In this document: piece by piece, positions 43,587-53,082 of the stretch | Layout: every line of letters begins with the position of its first letter | Position numbering within the stretch: the first letter of the stretch is position 1 | NCBI GenBank assembly: GCA_002425245.1 | Contig: DILW01000152.1 | Span: forward strand, 1-62,543 | Source: Betaproteobacteria bacterium UBA5582 | GTDB lineage: Bacteria; Pseudomonadota; Gammaproteobacteria; Burkholderiales; Rhodocyclaceae | Reading direction: 5' to 3' | DNA: 62,543 nt | Notes under the pieces: model-generated | Seen by the model: the letters and a program-made list of their open reading frames with translations, nothing else | Told to the model about the DNA's origin: nothing | Databases searched by the model: none | Program-made: the position numbers and the translations under genes

Positions 43587-44620
43587 TGCACGATTTCCTG
43601 GTTGCGCAGGCTAATCAGGTTGACGAATGTTCGTTCGAGGGGCTGTTGATTCGTTCCCGCGTTGCTGATACTGCGAATGCCGAAGGTCAGCCGGATAGCG
43701 ACCACATTGTTCCAGTCCGCTGCACCTACGCTTCCCGCCGCGACAAAGTCGCTTGCCAACGTACCACCAGTACGCAACAGGTACTCTGCCTGCATGTCTT
43801 GAACGCCTTCGGCGATTTCCTCGGTGACTACGCTACCGCTGTTGTCTGTGCGGGACCGGAACAGCGATGGCCTGCCCCTGTCGTTGTTGCCAATAAACCA
43901 ATAGACGCTGTAAAGGCGAGATAACTGGGCTTGAGGATCGAAACTGTAGAAACTGCCAGGCGAGCATTGAGCGGTGTTCAAACCGAGACATTTCGTGCTG
44001 TTGCCAGGGCTGCCGCTGCCGTCGTTGTGCACGATGGTCGTGTTGTTGGGGTTTGCATTGCTGACCTGGAAAATGGCTGCCTGCCTCATGTCGCAAACCA
44101 TCAGGACATTGCCACTGCTGATGCAGTGACTGGCCGTGTTTACTGAGAACTGGGCTGAATTTCCGTTGTGTGCGGTCACCGTCAGCGAACTTCCGTCGCA
44201 GGCGCCGATGCTGCCTCTGATGATGAATGAGTCAGTTCCGCTGATCCGGGTACCGGCTGCCGTTCCCGAGGCGACCGGCGCATCGGTGGCGCTACCACCA
44301 AAGCCCTGAACCTTCCCGCCGGCCCAGTTCGACCACCAGTTGGCAGTTGCGTTGTTGAGCGCGTTTGCGACCTGGTTGACGGGAATTCCGCAGGGATTGC
44401 CGCCGGCATTGCGCAGGTCGACCGACATCAGTTCAGAGGCAGTACGGGCGTTTTGCTGAATCTGAGCGAGCGCCTCGTGGCTGCGGAAAGTTGCATGGTT
44501 ACTCAGGAAAATGTTGGAGACAGCAAGGACGATCAACATTCCTATTGCCAGAGAAACCATCAGCTCTACGAGCGATAGCCCTTTTTGCCAGAAACAGGGG
44601 GGGCGTTTGATGTCTGACAT
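43583..44620 (-). CDS. pilW: Minor pilin PilW-like, set B
   Basis: The 345-aa PilW-type prepilin starts at ATG 44620, one base past the pilV stop. Leader QKG|LSLVELMVSLAIGMLIVLA has Glu5. The large C-terminal beta domain has Cys pairs (GGNPCGIP, CLGLNTAQCSPG). It belongs to the minor-pilin complex that primes pilus assembly. Confidence 0.83.
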   Translation of the reverse strand: MSDIKRPPCFWQKGLSLVELMVSLAIGMLIVLAVSNIFLSNHATFRSHEALAQIQQNARTASELMSVDLRNAGGNPCGIPVNQVANALNNATANWWSNWAGGKVQGFGGSATDAPVASGTAAGTRISGTDSFIIRGSIGACDGSSLTVTAHNGNSAQFSVNTASHCISSGNVLMVCDMRQAAIFQVSNANPNNTTIVHNDGSGSPGNSTKCLGLNTAQCSPGSFYSFDPQAQLSRLYSVYWFIGNNDRGRPSLFRSRTDNSGSVVTEEIAEGVQDMQAEYLLRTGGTLASDFVAAGSVGAADWNNVVAIRLTFGIRSISNAGTNQQPLERTFVNLISLRNQEIVQ

Positions 44621-44621
44621 G

Positions 44622-45056
44622 TCAGATTCTCGTATTGGTTTCCAGGACGGCGGAGGAGGATCCGCCTGTGCCACGTTCGTCATTCCAGTAAATCCGGACA
44701 GTGCAGTTATTTGCGTTACAGGAGACTTCCCCGCATCCATTGGCGCCAAGGTTGTCCTGGATGTGTTGCAGCCAGAGCTTCTTGTTGGTCGCAATCACGC
44801 CACTTGCACTGCTTGGAACAGTGCAGGTCTTGGTCATTGCGTAGCTCCCGCTACTGGTGCGATCCAGGCGGATGGCGTCAATCATGAAGTAACTGAGCAT
44901 GATGGCCTGGTTTTTCTGGAAGCTGCTCTGATTGTTTCGTAGCGCATTGGTCTGCATGGCGGCAAGCCCGAGCATGCCAAACGAGAGGATCAGCACGGCA
45001 ACCATCACTTCCAGCAGGCTGACGCCCTTTTGAGTAGAAGGGGGTTTAATCGACAT
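44622..45056 (-). CDS. pilV: Minor pilin PilV-like, set B
   Basis: The 144-aa prepilin has leader QKG|VSLLEVMVAVLILSFGMLG with Glu5 and the PilV-like L-x-A-M-Q-T-N-x-L-R segment (LAAMQTNALRNNQ). Cysteines are near the C-terminus (GEVSCNANNC). It overlaps the fimT gene end by 11 nt. Confidence 0.83.
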   Translation of the reverse strand: MSIKPPSTQKGVSLLEVMVAVLILSFGMLGLAAMQTNALRNNQSSFQKNQAIMLSYFMIDAIRLDRTSSGSYAMTKTCTVPSSASGVIATNKKLWLQHIQDNLGANGCGEVSCNANNCTVRIYWNDERGTGGSSSAVLETNTRI

Positions 45057-45543
45057 AAATGCTCCCGGTCCTGATACGAACGTTTCTGGTAACGTTGCCC
45101 GAGGTGAGCGAGAAACTGCCGTTTGTCACCAAGTTGGTGCCGCTATAAGGCAAGCCATCGCTACGGTAATCGACACAGTTGAAGCCACTCACGGTCGAAG
45201 TGTTTGCCGAAGTTGCCGTGATGGTGTTCGACAGATCGCCCTGCCTGAAAACAGTCGTGTTCGCGGTGCCCGTTGTGGTTCCGCCGGCTCGTACCTCCCA
45301 TTGTCGATTCGTCGCACTCATGCAGAAACCAATCGTGGTGTTGCGCTTGATCGCCTCGGTTCGCGCCAGCGCCAGGCCGGAAAGCACTTCGTTTGCGGAC
45401 GAGGAGGCACGCTGCCCGTTGATCAGTTGTTGCATGCCGGGCGCACCGAAGGTCACGAGAATGCCCAGAACGGCAATTGCAACCATCAGTTCGACGAGAG
45501 TGACTCCTCTTGAACTGCGAGGAATCGGATGTAATTCGGTCAT
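45046..45543 (-). CDS. fimT: Minor pilin FimT/GspH-like, set B
   Basis: The 165-aa prepilin has leader SRG|VTLVELMVAIAVLGILVTF (Glu5) and the FimT-like helix ANEVLSGLALARTEAIKRN. ATG 45543 is preceded by GGAG at 8 nt. It is the first gene of set B, 45 bp past the end of the set A PilY1 gene. The DNA from here to 38345 is more AT-rich than set A. Confidence 0.83.
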   Translation of the reverse strand: MTELHPIPRSSRGVTLVELMVAIAVLGILVTFGAPGMQQLINGQRASSSANEVLSGLALARTEAIKRNTTIGFCMSATNRQWEVRAGGTTTGTANTTVFRQGDLSNTITATSANTSTVSGFNCVDYRSDGLPYSGTNLVTNGSFSLTSGNVTRNVRIRTGSIYVD

Positions 45544-45587
45544 CAAGTGATCTCCATGTATTTGCATGCTCTTGTGCTGCGAGCCAA

Positions 45588-48500
45588 TCAGTCCGAAATC
45601 AGCACCTCGCGCCAGTTCAGGCGGCGGAAGGTGGGTTTCGACGGGGTTTTCAGCGATTCCAGACCTCCGTCGGACTTGCCGAAGATAACGGATGTTCCTG
45701 CGCCAGGCGTGCTGACTATCGCGATGTTGGAGATGCTCTGCGAGGAACTGACCGCTTCGAGCGGGACGCTGGTGCCGCCGGTGCCGATCTGGGTCAGTGC
45801 GGTGCGGGCGTCGCCGTAGTAAACAGCGAAGCCACGGGCCGTGCCTCGGGCGTTGCAGGCATCGCCGCTTGGCAGGTTGGCGGCGAAAGCAACGACGCCA
45901 TTGACCTCGACCGGGTCGATGTTGACGTGTTCGGCCACGCCGCCCGTCGAAACAGCCAGGTTGTAGTACCAGCCATAGTTGGCCGCGCTGCTGCCGATGC
46001 CGCTGACCAGGCTGGTCACCGCGGTAAGATTGCTCCGGGTGATGGGTGGTGTGAAAGTGGCGCTCGGGTAGGCCTGTCCTGCACTGACACTGGTGGTGCT
46101 GCCCGAAGTCGTGGTGGCGCCGGTGCTGAAGAAACGGCCGAAGCCCTTGTCGCCGTCCCGGATCGCGTAGAAGGTCTGGGTCTGGGACGTCGAAATGTCG
46201 CTGTCGTCCAGCAGTTTGCCCGTTCCGACCAGGACGTAACGCTTGTTGCTGGACGGGTCGGCGGCGACTACCGGGGTCGTCGTGATCGCCTGCGGACTGC
46301 CGTTGGCGTCGGTCAGGGTAGCGATCTTGGTCAGGCGGTAGTCATAGGTGGTCGTGGTCGTGGTGGTTCCGGAGACGGTGGTGCGGTTCTCCGTCGGCGT
46401 CAGGTCCACCCGCCAGACGTTGCCGCGGAGGTCGCCGGCATAGATGGCATCGGCCAGATGATTGGGCTTGCTCGGAATGAAGGCCGAGATTTGTGCCAGG
46501 TTGATCGGCGAGGTGGTGCTTCCTTCGGTCGTGGCAACCGTCCGCAACAGGGCGCCGGTGCGCGGGTTGAGGAAGAAAAGGTAACCCTTGCCGTCGCTGT
46601 TGTTGTAGCCGGAGCTGACGATGACCGTCCATCCATACTCCGGCGTTTTGACGATCACCGGCTTGCCGAAGCTGTAGCCCATGTTGGCGTTGGTGAACTC
46701 CCACAGCACCGAACTGGCGACATTGGTTTCGCTGGTCCAGGTGCCCGGGCTGGTGATGTTCAGCGCGTAGTAGCCCTTGCCGCCCTTGCCCAGGCCGCCG
46801 ACCAGAATGGTCCGCCAGGCGTTGCTGGTGAAGGTCGTGCCAGGCGTCTTGTAGAAATCGACATCCTTGGTCACCGGGGTGCTGTCGATCAGGTAGTGGT
46901 GTGAGAAGGCGGTCGGGTTGCCGAGGGAGGCGAGGCCGGTGGTGCTGGCGCTGGTGCCGCCAACGTAGGCAAAGCTGGGAATGTAGGCAAACAACTCCTT
47001 GCCGCAGCTGGAACCGGAGATGCCGGAGGTACAGGTTCCGGTAGCGGTGGCCGGCACCGAGCCGTCGAAGGCGTGCAGCATGCCGCCGTTGGAAGCGGCA
47101 TAGACGACTGTGGTGCGATTGGCGTTGTCGGAGACGAACTTGCTGTAGCCTGGGTTGTAGGTATCGTAATAGCCTTCGTTGGGGGCGGAAACGGGCGCCA
47201 GTTGGGCGTTCACGATGTCCGCCAGCAGATTGGCCCGGGTCCGGTAGGCACCGCCGTTGGCTACTTCCCGGGTGCGGTCGCCGCGCAGGTAATCAATGTA
47301 GTTGGAGACCGATTGCGAACCGCTGGCCACGTTGGGTACGGAACCGAAGGAGGTGTAGTTGGTACGGGAGTTCAGGCTGCTTCCCTGGAGGCTGGCCAGC
47401 GTGAAGGGCAGGCCGGCGCCGGTGCTGGTGCAGCAGGTCACGATCAGGCGGTTGGAGGCGGTTCGGGCGTTGAGCAAGGTGGTGGCACTCCAGACTTCGC
47501 TGACGGTGGGTACGCCACTGCTGTTGTAACTGACGATGCGGCCATCCAGGCTGGAGGTCCAGTTGTTCGGGTTGTAGCTCACCGCGTAGTTGGCATTTCC
47601 GCTTGCGGCCTGGACGGCGGCCGGGGCAGAAAAACCGGTGGTGGTGATCTCGCCGGCTTCTGCGGCGATCTTTTCGAATGCGGCCTCCAGGCCGCTCTTC
47701 AGCAGATCGGGCGAGTTGCTCGGGAAATAGTTGTCCGGGCGGCGGTCCGTGCCATTGAGCGTCGTTGTCGTTGACGACCAGTTGGCGGTCGGGATGGTGC
47801 TGGTTCCGTTGCTGGCGGCGTAGGGATCGAAACCGGTCGGGATGGTGAAGCCACCGTACTTGGTGGCCAGCCAGTACTGGTTGCGGGAAATGTAGCCCGA
47901 TTCGTAAACATCCATCCAGTAGGTGTTGATGGTCTGCTGTCCGGTCAGGTCGGAGCGGATGTCACGGGTATGCGCATCGTAGGCGAGGCCGGCAAGGTAG
48001 TAGGTGTTGCCGCGCCCGGCATCGCCGCCGACCCAGGCGTAAGTGTTGCCGAGGTTGGTCAGGCCTTCCAGTTGCCCGACCATGTCGGTGGCCGTCTTGA
48101 CGTTCACCGTCGTGTCGCCCGACACCTCGGTCGGCTGGGCCGGCTCGTCGGTAGCGCGGAGGGTGGTGCCGGGCAGGTTGGCGTCGCGCCAGGCGTTGGT
48201 ATCACCGATGCCGAGAATGAAATTCTTCTGGCAGGAATACAGGATGGGGTCGCTCCAGGTGGTGATCGCGGGGAAATCGTCCAGCCAGTTGGCGGCGGTC
48301 GCGCTGCTGCCGGGTGACCAGCTGCCGCTAAGGCTGGTATAGCTGGCAACGTTCCCCTGATTCTTGAAATAGCGCAGGGCGGAGTAATAAAGCTCGCTGA
48401 CCGGGTCAAAGGATTTGTAGGGGCGCCCGGAATTGCCGAACTTGTTGAGGTAGTTCATCACCCCGCTGTCGGAGATGCTGACCGTCCACCCCGCTGCAGC

Positions 48501-49550
48501 GGCAAAAGTCTGGGTGGCGCTGGCGTCGGTGCTGTCGGGGTTGCGGACCATGATGCCGGTGCTGGGGTCCCACTCGCGGTTGGCGTTGCTGGTCGCGGTC
48601 GAGCCGGGAACGGGCTGGGTCGGGCCGATGTACTTCATGCGTGCCCGCAAGACGCCGCCATCACGCAGGATGTTGCTGTCGTTGTAATAGCCGAAGGCGG
48701 CATAGCGCAGCTTTTGCGAGTACTTCTGCAACAGCCCCTCGGGCTTGTAGTTGCTGCCGTAGGCGACGCAATTGTCTTCAAGTCCGACCGTGCTGTCGCA
48801 GACCTTGACGTTGATGTAGACGCGGTACACCGTCGCATCGTTGGCGTAAGCGGGGTTGGCTACAAAGCGCCAGATTTGCCAGATGGTGGCGGGCACGTAG
48901 CTGTTCTGCCCGTTATAGTCGACGATTGAGCCCCCGTAGAGATTCCCTGTTCGGGTGAGGTACATCGCCGTTCCAAGCGTACGCAGGCGGGTATTGACCG
49001 AGGACCAGTTGAACGGGGTGGCGCCACTGGTTCCAGTGCTGATCGACTTGTCCGGCATGACGCCGCTGTCGAACGAGGCGTAGGTTTTGGTAATGATGGT
49101 TTCCGTCGTCGTGTCCTTGCTCCGATAGCCACCGGTCAGGACCCCACGGAAAGTGTCCAGAGTCTGCATGCTGGCCCAGTTGAGGTAGTTCCCGCTCCAC
49201 CTTTGAACGCTTGAGTTGCTGGTGCAGGTGCGGTTGCTGGCGGCGCTGTCGGGAGTGAAGTAACTGCTGCTCGGGGTGCCGCTGTTGTAGATGTAGCGGT
49301 AACACTTTTGCGGGTCGAAATAGCCGAGGTAGGTGCTGGCTGACGAATAAGCAGTCGACGACGGGTAGGCCGGGGTGGTCGCCGTCGGCCATTCGACCGA
49401 CAGGGTCAGGGCCAGGTTGCCGGGGACGACGACGGTTGAGAACAGGGGGGCATCGGCAAGATTGACTGCCGATGCTGGCGCGGCGGCAATCAGCATGGCC
49501 ATGGCACCGGCGTAGCCCAGATTTTTCAGTGACTTGGTGGGGGTCATCAT
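45588..49550 (-). CDS. pilY1: PilY1-like pilus tip adhesin, set A, calcium loop lost
   Basis: The 1320-aa protein has an N-terminal signal (GAMAMLIAAAPASA). The N-terminal half is Ser/Thr/Tyr-rich and unlike set B. The C-terminal PilY1 beta-propeller is present (LADAIYAGDLRGNVWRVDL, LVGTGKLLDDSDIS). In the position where calcium loops lie it reads SAFIPSKPNHLADAI, lacking D-x-N-x-D; so calcium binding is not expected there. The gene has higher GC than set B. It follows pilX of set A after 35 nt. Confidence 0.87.
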   Translation of the reverse strand: MMTPTKSLKNLGYAGAMAMLIAAAPASAVNLADAPLFSTVVVPGNLALTLSVEWPTATTPAYPSSTAYSSASTYLGYFDPQKCYRYIYNSGTPSSSYFTPDSAASNRTCTSNSSVQRWSGNYLNWASMQTLDTFRGVLTGGYRSKDTTTETIITKTYASFDSGVMPDKSISTGTSGATPFNWSSVNTRLRTLGTAMYLTRTGNLYGGSIVDYNGQNSYVPATIWQIWRFVANPAYANDATVYRVYINVKVCDSTVGLEDNCVAYGSNYKPEGLLQKYSQKLRYAAFGYYNDSNILRDGGVLRARMKYIGPTQPVPGSTATSNANREWDPSTGIMVRNPDSTDASATQTFAAAAGWTVSISDSGVMNYLNKFGNSGRPYKSFDPVSELYYSALRYFKNQGNVASYTSLSGSWSPGSSATAANWLDDFPAITTWSDPILYSCQKNFILGIGDTNAWRDANLPGTTLRATDEPAQPTEVSGDTTVNVKTATDMVGQLEGLTNLGNTYAWVGGDAGRGNTYYLAGLAYDAHTRDIRSDLTGQQTINTYWMDVYESGYISRNQYWLATKYGGFTIPTGFDPYAASNGTSTIPTANWSSTTTTLNGTDRRPDNYFPSNSPDLLKSGLEAAFEKIAAEAGEITTTGFSAPAAVQAASGNANYAVSYNPNNWTSSLDGRIVSYNSSGVPTVSEVWSATTLLNARTASNRLIVTCCTSTGAGLPFTLASLQGSSLNSRTNYTSFGSVPNVASGSQSVSNYIDYLRGDRTREVANGGAYRTRANLLADIVNAQLAPVSAPNEGYYDTYNPGYSKFVSDNANRTTVVYAASNGGMLHAFDGSVPATATGTCTSGISGSSCGKELFAYIPSFAYVGGTSASTTGLASLGNPTAFSHHYLIDSTPVTKDVDFYKTPGTTFTSNAWRTILVGGLGKGGKGYYALNITSPGTWTSETNVASSVLWEFTNANMGYSFGKPVIVKTPEYGWTVIVSSGYNNSDGKGYLFFLNPRTGALLRTVATTEGSTTSPINLAQISAFIPSKPNHLADAIYAGDLRGNVWRVDLTPTENRTTVSGTTTTTTTYDYRLTKIATLTDANGSPQAITTTPVVAADPSSNKRYVLVGTGKLLDDSDISTSQTQTFYAIRDGDKGFGRFFSTGATTTSGSTTSVSAGQAYPSATFTPPITRSNLTAVTSLVSGIGSSAANYGWYYNLAVSTGGVAEHVNIDPVEVNGVVAFAANLPSGDACNARGTARGFAVYYGDARTALTQIGTGGTSVPLEAVSSSQSISNIAIVSTPGAGTSVIFGKSDGGLESLKTPSKPTFRRLNWREVLISD

Positions 49551-49585
49551 TGCGAACTCCTCATTCCGCTCGGGAAAGAACCTGA

Positions 49586-50140
49586 CTAACGGGTAACCGT
49601 GGCCTGTACGAAGGCGCGGGTGTTACGCGGCCCGGTGGCGCGTACGGTGATGCGATAAACAGCCTGGTAACTGGGTTTCTCGTCGGTGCCGATATTCACG
49701 AACGAGCAGGCCCGTTGAATATCGACCGCGCCAGCAGCGTTGCACTGCCGGTCTATGACGTAACGGACGGTGACGCCATTGCCGGCGTCCGAGATGTCGG
49801 CGCCGCTGAAGGAAAAACTGCTGTCGTTGATCAGGACGTTGGGGATGCCGTTGGCGTTGCTCGCCAGCGCGCTGGCCGAGTAGTTGCTGGCGGATACGTT
49901 GGCAATACCCAGTGTGCCGCCTTCGACTGCCTGCATGGCGACGACCACGCCGCGCTCGGCGTGGTTGATCAGGTCCCGCTTGAAGGCCAGGTTGCCGGCC
50001 ATGGTCAGGGTGGTCTCGAAGGAGCGCACCAGGGCGCCGGTCGAGATCATCAGGATGGCCAGGGTGATCAGGGTGACGATCAGAACCACGCCACGCTCTC
50101 TGTTGAACGGTCCGGGAGGGGAGATAGGGTGAGTTTTCAT
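49586..50140 (-). CDS. pilX: Minor pilin PilX-like, set A
   Basis: The 184-aa PilX-type protein has leader RERG|VVLIVTLITLAILMIS; mature position 5 is Val. The soluble part has a few cysteines (RQCNAAGAVDIQRAC) and ends RNTRAFVQATVTR. It begins 8 nt after the pilW stop. Confidence 0.82.
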   Translation of the reverse strand: MKTHPISPPGPFNRERGVVLIVTLITLAILMISTGALVRSFETTLTMAGNLAFKRDLINHAERGVVVAMQAVEGGTLGIANVSASNYSASALASNANGIPNVLINDSSFSFSGADISDAGNGVTVRYVIDRQCNAAGAVDIQRACSFVNIGTDEKPSYQAVYRITVRATGPRNTRAFVQATVTR

Positions 50141-50148
50141 GGGAGACC

Positions 50149-51372
50149 TCAGCTGGCGCAGACGCCGAGCATGCTGCGCAAGGGGATGGTCGATTCGAGC
50201 GTCTTGTAGCGGAATTTAAGGGCGTCGCCGGACAGGTTGCGGGTGTGTTGCACCGCCGCTGGCAGATCCTGGAACAAGGTGATGGTGGCATCGCCAACAT
50301 CTTCCTTTTCCCGCAGGTCGCTGCGGGTGATCAGCCCGACCCGGATCGCCTTGATCCGGCACAGATTGGCAATCCCACTGCCATCGGCCGCCAGCAGCGA
50401 CGCTGGCGCGTAGGTGCCGGTCGCACTGGCCCAGGTGTCGACCCGACCGTCGTTGTTGCTGTCCACCCCGTAGCGCGCGTGCATTTCGAACACGCCGTCG
50501 GCAATCTGCAACGCCGCATCGTTCTGGACACGCAACAGGTCGTAGGAAAACAGGGTGTTGTTGTCGCCGACCCCGATCAGGGCGAACAGCGGCGGATTGG
50601 TCGTGCTGCCCAGGTTGAGTACATTGCACACACTGGCGATGGCCGGGGTAGTGGCGGTACTGCAGAAATCGCTGGAAACGAGTGCCACCCCGCCCGGCGA
50701 GGCTGCATAGTGGGTGCCGGCAAGATTGAGCCCCTGATTGTTCACGTCGGCGTTGTCGAGCGAGCCGACCTGCTGGATCAGGCAGTTGCCGAGCCCACCC
50801 TTGCGGGCGACCAGAATGATGTCGTTGGCGGCGAATCCGGCATTACTGAAAACAGCGAGGCGGGTTGCCGTCGGGGCGGCCTGGAAGGGGCTGGCGACCT
50901 CGCTGCGGCCCGACGCGCTGGCCATGACGGCGAGCACGTCCGAGGCTTGGCCGCTGACGCCGGGGGTGGTCTGGCCGGGCAGGATCAGGGCCGGGGCGAG
51001 ACGGAACACACCGGCAGTGCCGATGGTCACGTTGTTGAAGGGGGCGGGTGGCGTTGCCGGCAGGATGGTCGCTGCCGATTTGCTGGCAGCCAGGCTGCAC
51101 AACAGGTAGTCGAAGGCGTCGTCGGTTTTCTGGGTGATGCCGGCGCCGGCGTTGCGGACCAGTTTTTCGATTTCGAAGATGGCGTAATTGCCGGCCTGCT
51201 CGGTGTCGTTGACCGAGGTGCTGGTGCGCTTGCGGCCTTCGAAAGTGCTCAGTGCGCTGAACACGGCAAGCGAGACGATCAAGCCGATGGCCATGGCGAC
51301 CATCAGTTCGACCAGACTGAAACCTTTGCTGATCCGTGGCTGGATGGTGTTGGTGGAGGATCGGGTGCTCAT
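50149..51372 (-). CDS. pilW: Minor pilin PilW-like, set A
   Basis: The 407-aa PilW-type prepilin has leader SKG|FSLVELMVAMAIGLIVSLA (Glu5). ATG 51372 overlaps the pilV stop by 4 nt. A long beta domain follows, ending in TLESTIPLRSMLGVC. It is longer than the set B copy by ~60 residues. Confidence 0.83.
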   Translation of the reverse strand: MSTRSSTNTIQPRISKGFSLVELMVAMAIGLIVSLAVFSALSTFEGRKRTSTSVNDTEQAGNYAIFEIEKLVRNAGAGITQKTDDAFDYLLCSLAASKSAATILPATPPAPFNNVTIGTAGVFRLAPALILPGQTTPGVSGQASDVLAVMASASGRSEVASPFQAAPTATRLAVFSNAGFAANDIILVARKGGLGNCLIQQVGSLDNADVNNQGLNLAGTHYAASPGGVALVSSDFCSTATTPAIASVCNVLNLGSTTNPPLFALIGVGDNNTLFSYDLLRVQNDAALQIADGVFEMHARYGVDSNNDGRVDTWASATGTYAPASLLAADGSGIANLCRIKAIRVGLITRSDLREKEDVGDATITLFQDLPAAVQHTRNLSGDALKFRYKTLESTIPLRSMLGVCAS

Positions 51373-51809
51373 GGAATCATGACCTGAGTGGTGTAGCTGC
51401 TTTGCGTACCGTTCGCCCCGGTGGGGACCCAGGTGACGGTGATGATGGCTGTTTCGACACCATTCTCGGTGCCGTTCTGGACGGTGGCGCCGACGGTGTT
51501 GTCGAACGGAGGCAGGGCGCTTCTGACCTGGGTCTGCCAGGCGGTGATCTCGCCGCTCAGGGTGCCGGTATTGACGGTGCCCTGGATCCACATTGTCGAT
51601 ACCAGGTTGTTGACCAGCAGCGCCGCACGGTTGCGGTCCTCGGCGCTGACCGAGAACTGGACGGCCCTGGCCTGCAAGGCAACCAGTCCGAGCAGGGCGA
51701 TCGAGAAGATGAGGACGGAAATCAGGACCTCAAGCAGCAGTATCCCGCGCTGGGCCCGGAGGCTGGTCTGTAGTGCGGGCTGGCCGCGGCGTTGGTAAGC
51801 GGTATTCAC
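51369..51809 (-). CDS. pilV: Minor pilin PilV-like, set A
   Basis: The 146-aa prepilin has leader AQRG|ILLLEVLISVLIFSIALLG (Glu at +5) and LVALQARAVQFS, the PilV-like helix. The start is GTG 51809 (NTAYQRRGQ); the longer in-frame reading lies in the fimT gene. It ends 4 nt into pilW. Confidence 0.82.
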   Translation of the reverse strand: MNTAYQRRGQPALQTSLRAQRGILLLEVLISVLIFSIALLGLVALQARAVQFSVSAEDRNRAALLVNNLVSTMWIQGTVNTGTLSGEITAWQTQVRSALPPFDNTVGATVQNGTENGVETAIITVTWVPTGANGTQSSYTTQVMIP

Positions 51810-51840
51810 GTGTGCACATCCATCTTGGGCTATCCGGGGG

Positions 51841-52452
51841 TCAGCTCGTACAGCCGTCCGGCGCGTTGGTGATGCTGCGTTTCGGATCACAGAGGCGCAG
51901 CTTGCCGCCGGTACTGACTTCAATGCGCAGCGGACGTGCCTCGCTGCCGGTGACTTCGCTGTTGCTGACCGTGATATTGACGCCGTTACCCGGTGCCGGG
52001 CAGGCGGTACTGCCGGTGTTGGGGATGGTGCCGCCGGCGACCAGACGGCCAACCGAATTGAAGCAGATTGCCGTCAGGGCGCTGCTCACCGTGACGGTCG
52101 AGCCCGGGTCCTGGATGTATGAAGCGACGAAGGGCGTGGCTTCGGCGCCACCGGTCATCGGCAGGGCGTAGATCACCCAGTTTCTGGCCGGGGAGGCGGG
52201 CGTACTGCTGCCGGTGTTGTCGATCGGGGTGCTGTTGGTAAAGACGAGGGCCACCCGGCGATTGGTGCGGACCGCTTCGGCCTGCGCCCGGCGCAGGTCG
52301 TTCTGCAAGGCTTCGGAGACGGTCCGGGTGCGTGTGTTGCCGATCCAGTCCCGGAAGGCCGGGGCCGCAAGCAGGCTGAGGATACCCAGGATGGCGACGA
52401 CGATCATCAGCTCGACCAGGGTGAATCCATTGCGCCGTGTCAAGTTCAGCAT
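51841..52452 (-). CDS. fimT: Minor pilin FimT/GspH-like, set A
   Basis: The 203-aa prepilin has leader RNG|FTLVELMIVVAILGILS and the helix ALQNDLRRAQAEAVRTNRRV, as in FimT/GspH. It ends with Cys pair LCDPKRSITNAPDGC. ATG 52452 overlaps the pilE-like stop by 7 nt. Confidence 0.84.
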   Translation of the reverse strand: MLNLTRRNGFTLVELMIVVAILGILSLLAAPAFRDWIGNTRTRTVSEALQNDLRRAQAEAVRTNRRVALVFTNSTPIDNTGSSTPASPARNWVIYALPMTGGAEATPFVASYIQDPGSTVTVSSALTAICFNSVGRLVAGGTIPNTGSTACPAPGNGVNITVSNSEVTGSEARPLRIEVSTGGKLRLCDPKRSITNAPDGCTS

Positions 52453-52871
52453 GACCCGCTCTTGCTCATCACCCAGCAACTGGTGCTGGTTTTGCTCCAT
52501 GTGGTGGCGGTTGTCGCACGGACACCGCTCTGGTTGATGGTGTACGTGAATCCGCTGGCTTGCCCGCTACCGGTTGCGGTGATCGTGTAGGCGGTGGCAG
52601 TTGGTGCCGCGCCGCACGCAACGGCAAAACTCTGGGTGTTGACCGTTGTCGTGCACGGGCCGCCGACATAGGTGCGATTGTCCTGGAAGAACTGTTCCAT
52701 GCGGGAACGCATCGACGACAGCTCGTTGGTAGCCTCGGTCAGTCGGGCGCGCAACACGTAGTCGTTATAGGCAGGCAGGGCGATCGCAGCCAGGATGCCG
52801 ATGATGGCGACGACGATCATGATTTCAACCAGGGTGAAACCCCGGGCGCGGGAGGGATGATGGTGGTTCAT
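52446..52871 (-). CDS. Type IV pilin-like protein (PilE family), pilus set A
   Basis: The 141-aa prepilin has leader ARG|FTLVEIMIVVAIIGILAAI (Glu5), the family helix RLTEATNELSSMRSRMEQFF and a Cys-rich D-region (TSCWVMSKSGSC). It is the first gene of the pilus array, divergent from rpsT by 211 bp. Its transcription start is not obvious. Confidence 0.85.
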   Translation of the reverse strand: MNHHHPSRARGFTLVEIMIVVAIIGILAAIALPAYNDYVLRARLTEATNELSSMRSRMEQFFQDNRTYVGGPCTTTVNTQSFAVACGAAPTATAYTITATGSGQASGFTYTINQSGVRATTATTWSKTSTSCWVMSKSGSC

Positions 52872-53019
52872 TGTCTCGGGTTCCGTTCGTTCGGGGATAG
52901 CCATGACATCTTAGTTTTGTTTCTTCCTTCTTTGAAAGCCGGGGCGATCAGCGGTCGTCAGGTATTTACCAGCGGTTGCTTCGGCTTGTGCTAGCTGGAT
53001 GTTTTTATTGCGTTCATGC

Positions 53020-53047
53020 TTGAAGTAATGTTTTTTCTTGGTATAAT
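53020..53047 (+). promoter_or_regulatory. Candidate rpsT promoter
   Basis: TTGAAG (53020-53025), a 16-bp spacer and a perfect TATAAT (53042-53047), 35 bp before the rpsT ATG. Confidence 0.75.
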
Positions 53048-53082
53048 CGCCGGCTTATTTCATCACCCATTTGGATTTATTC

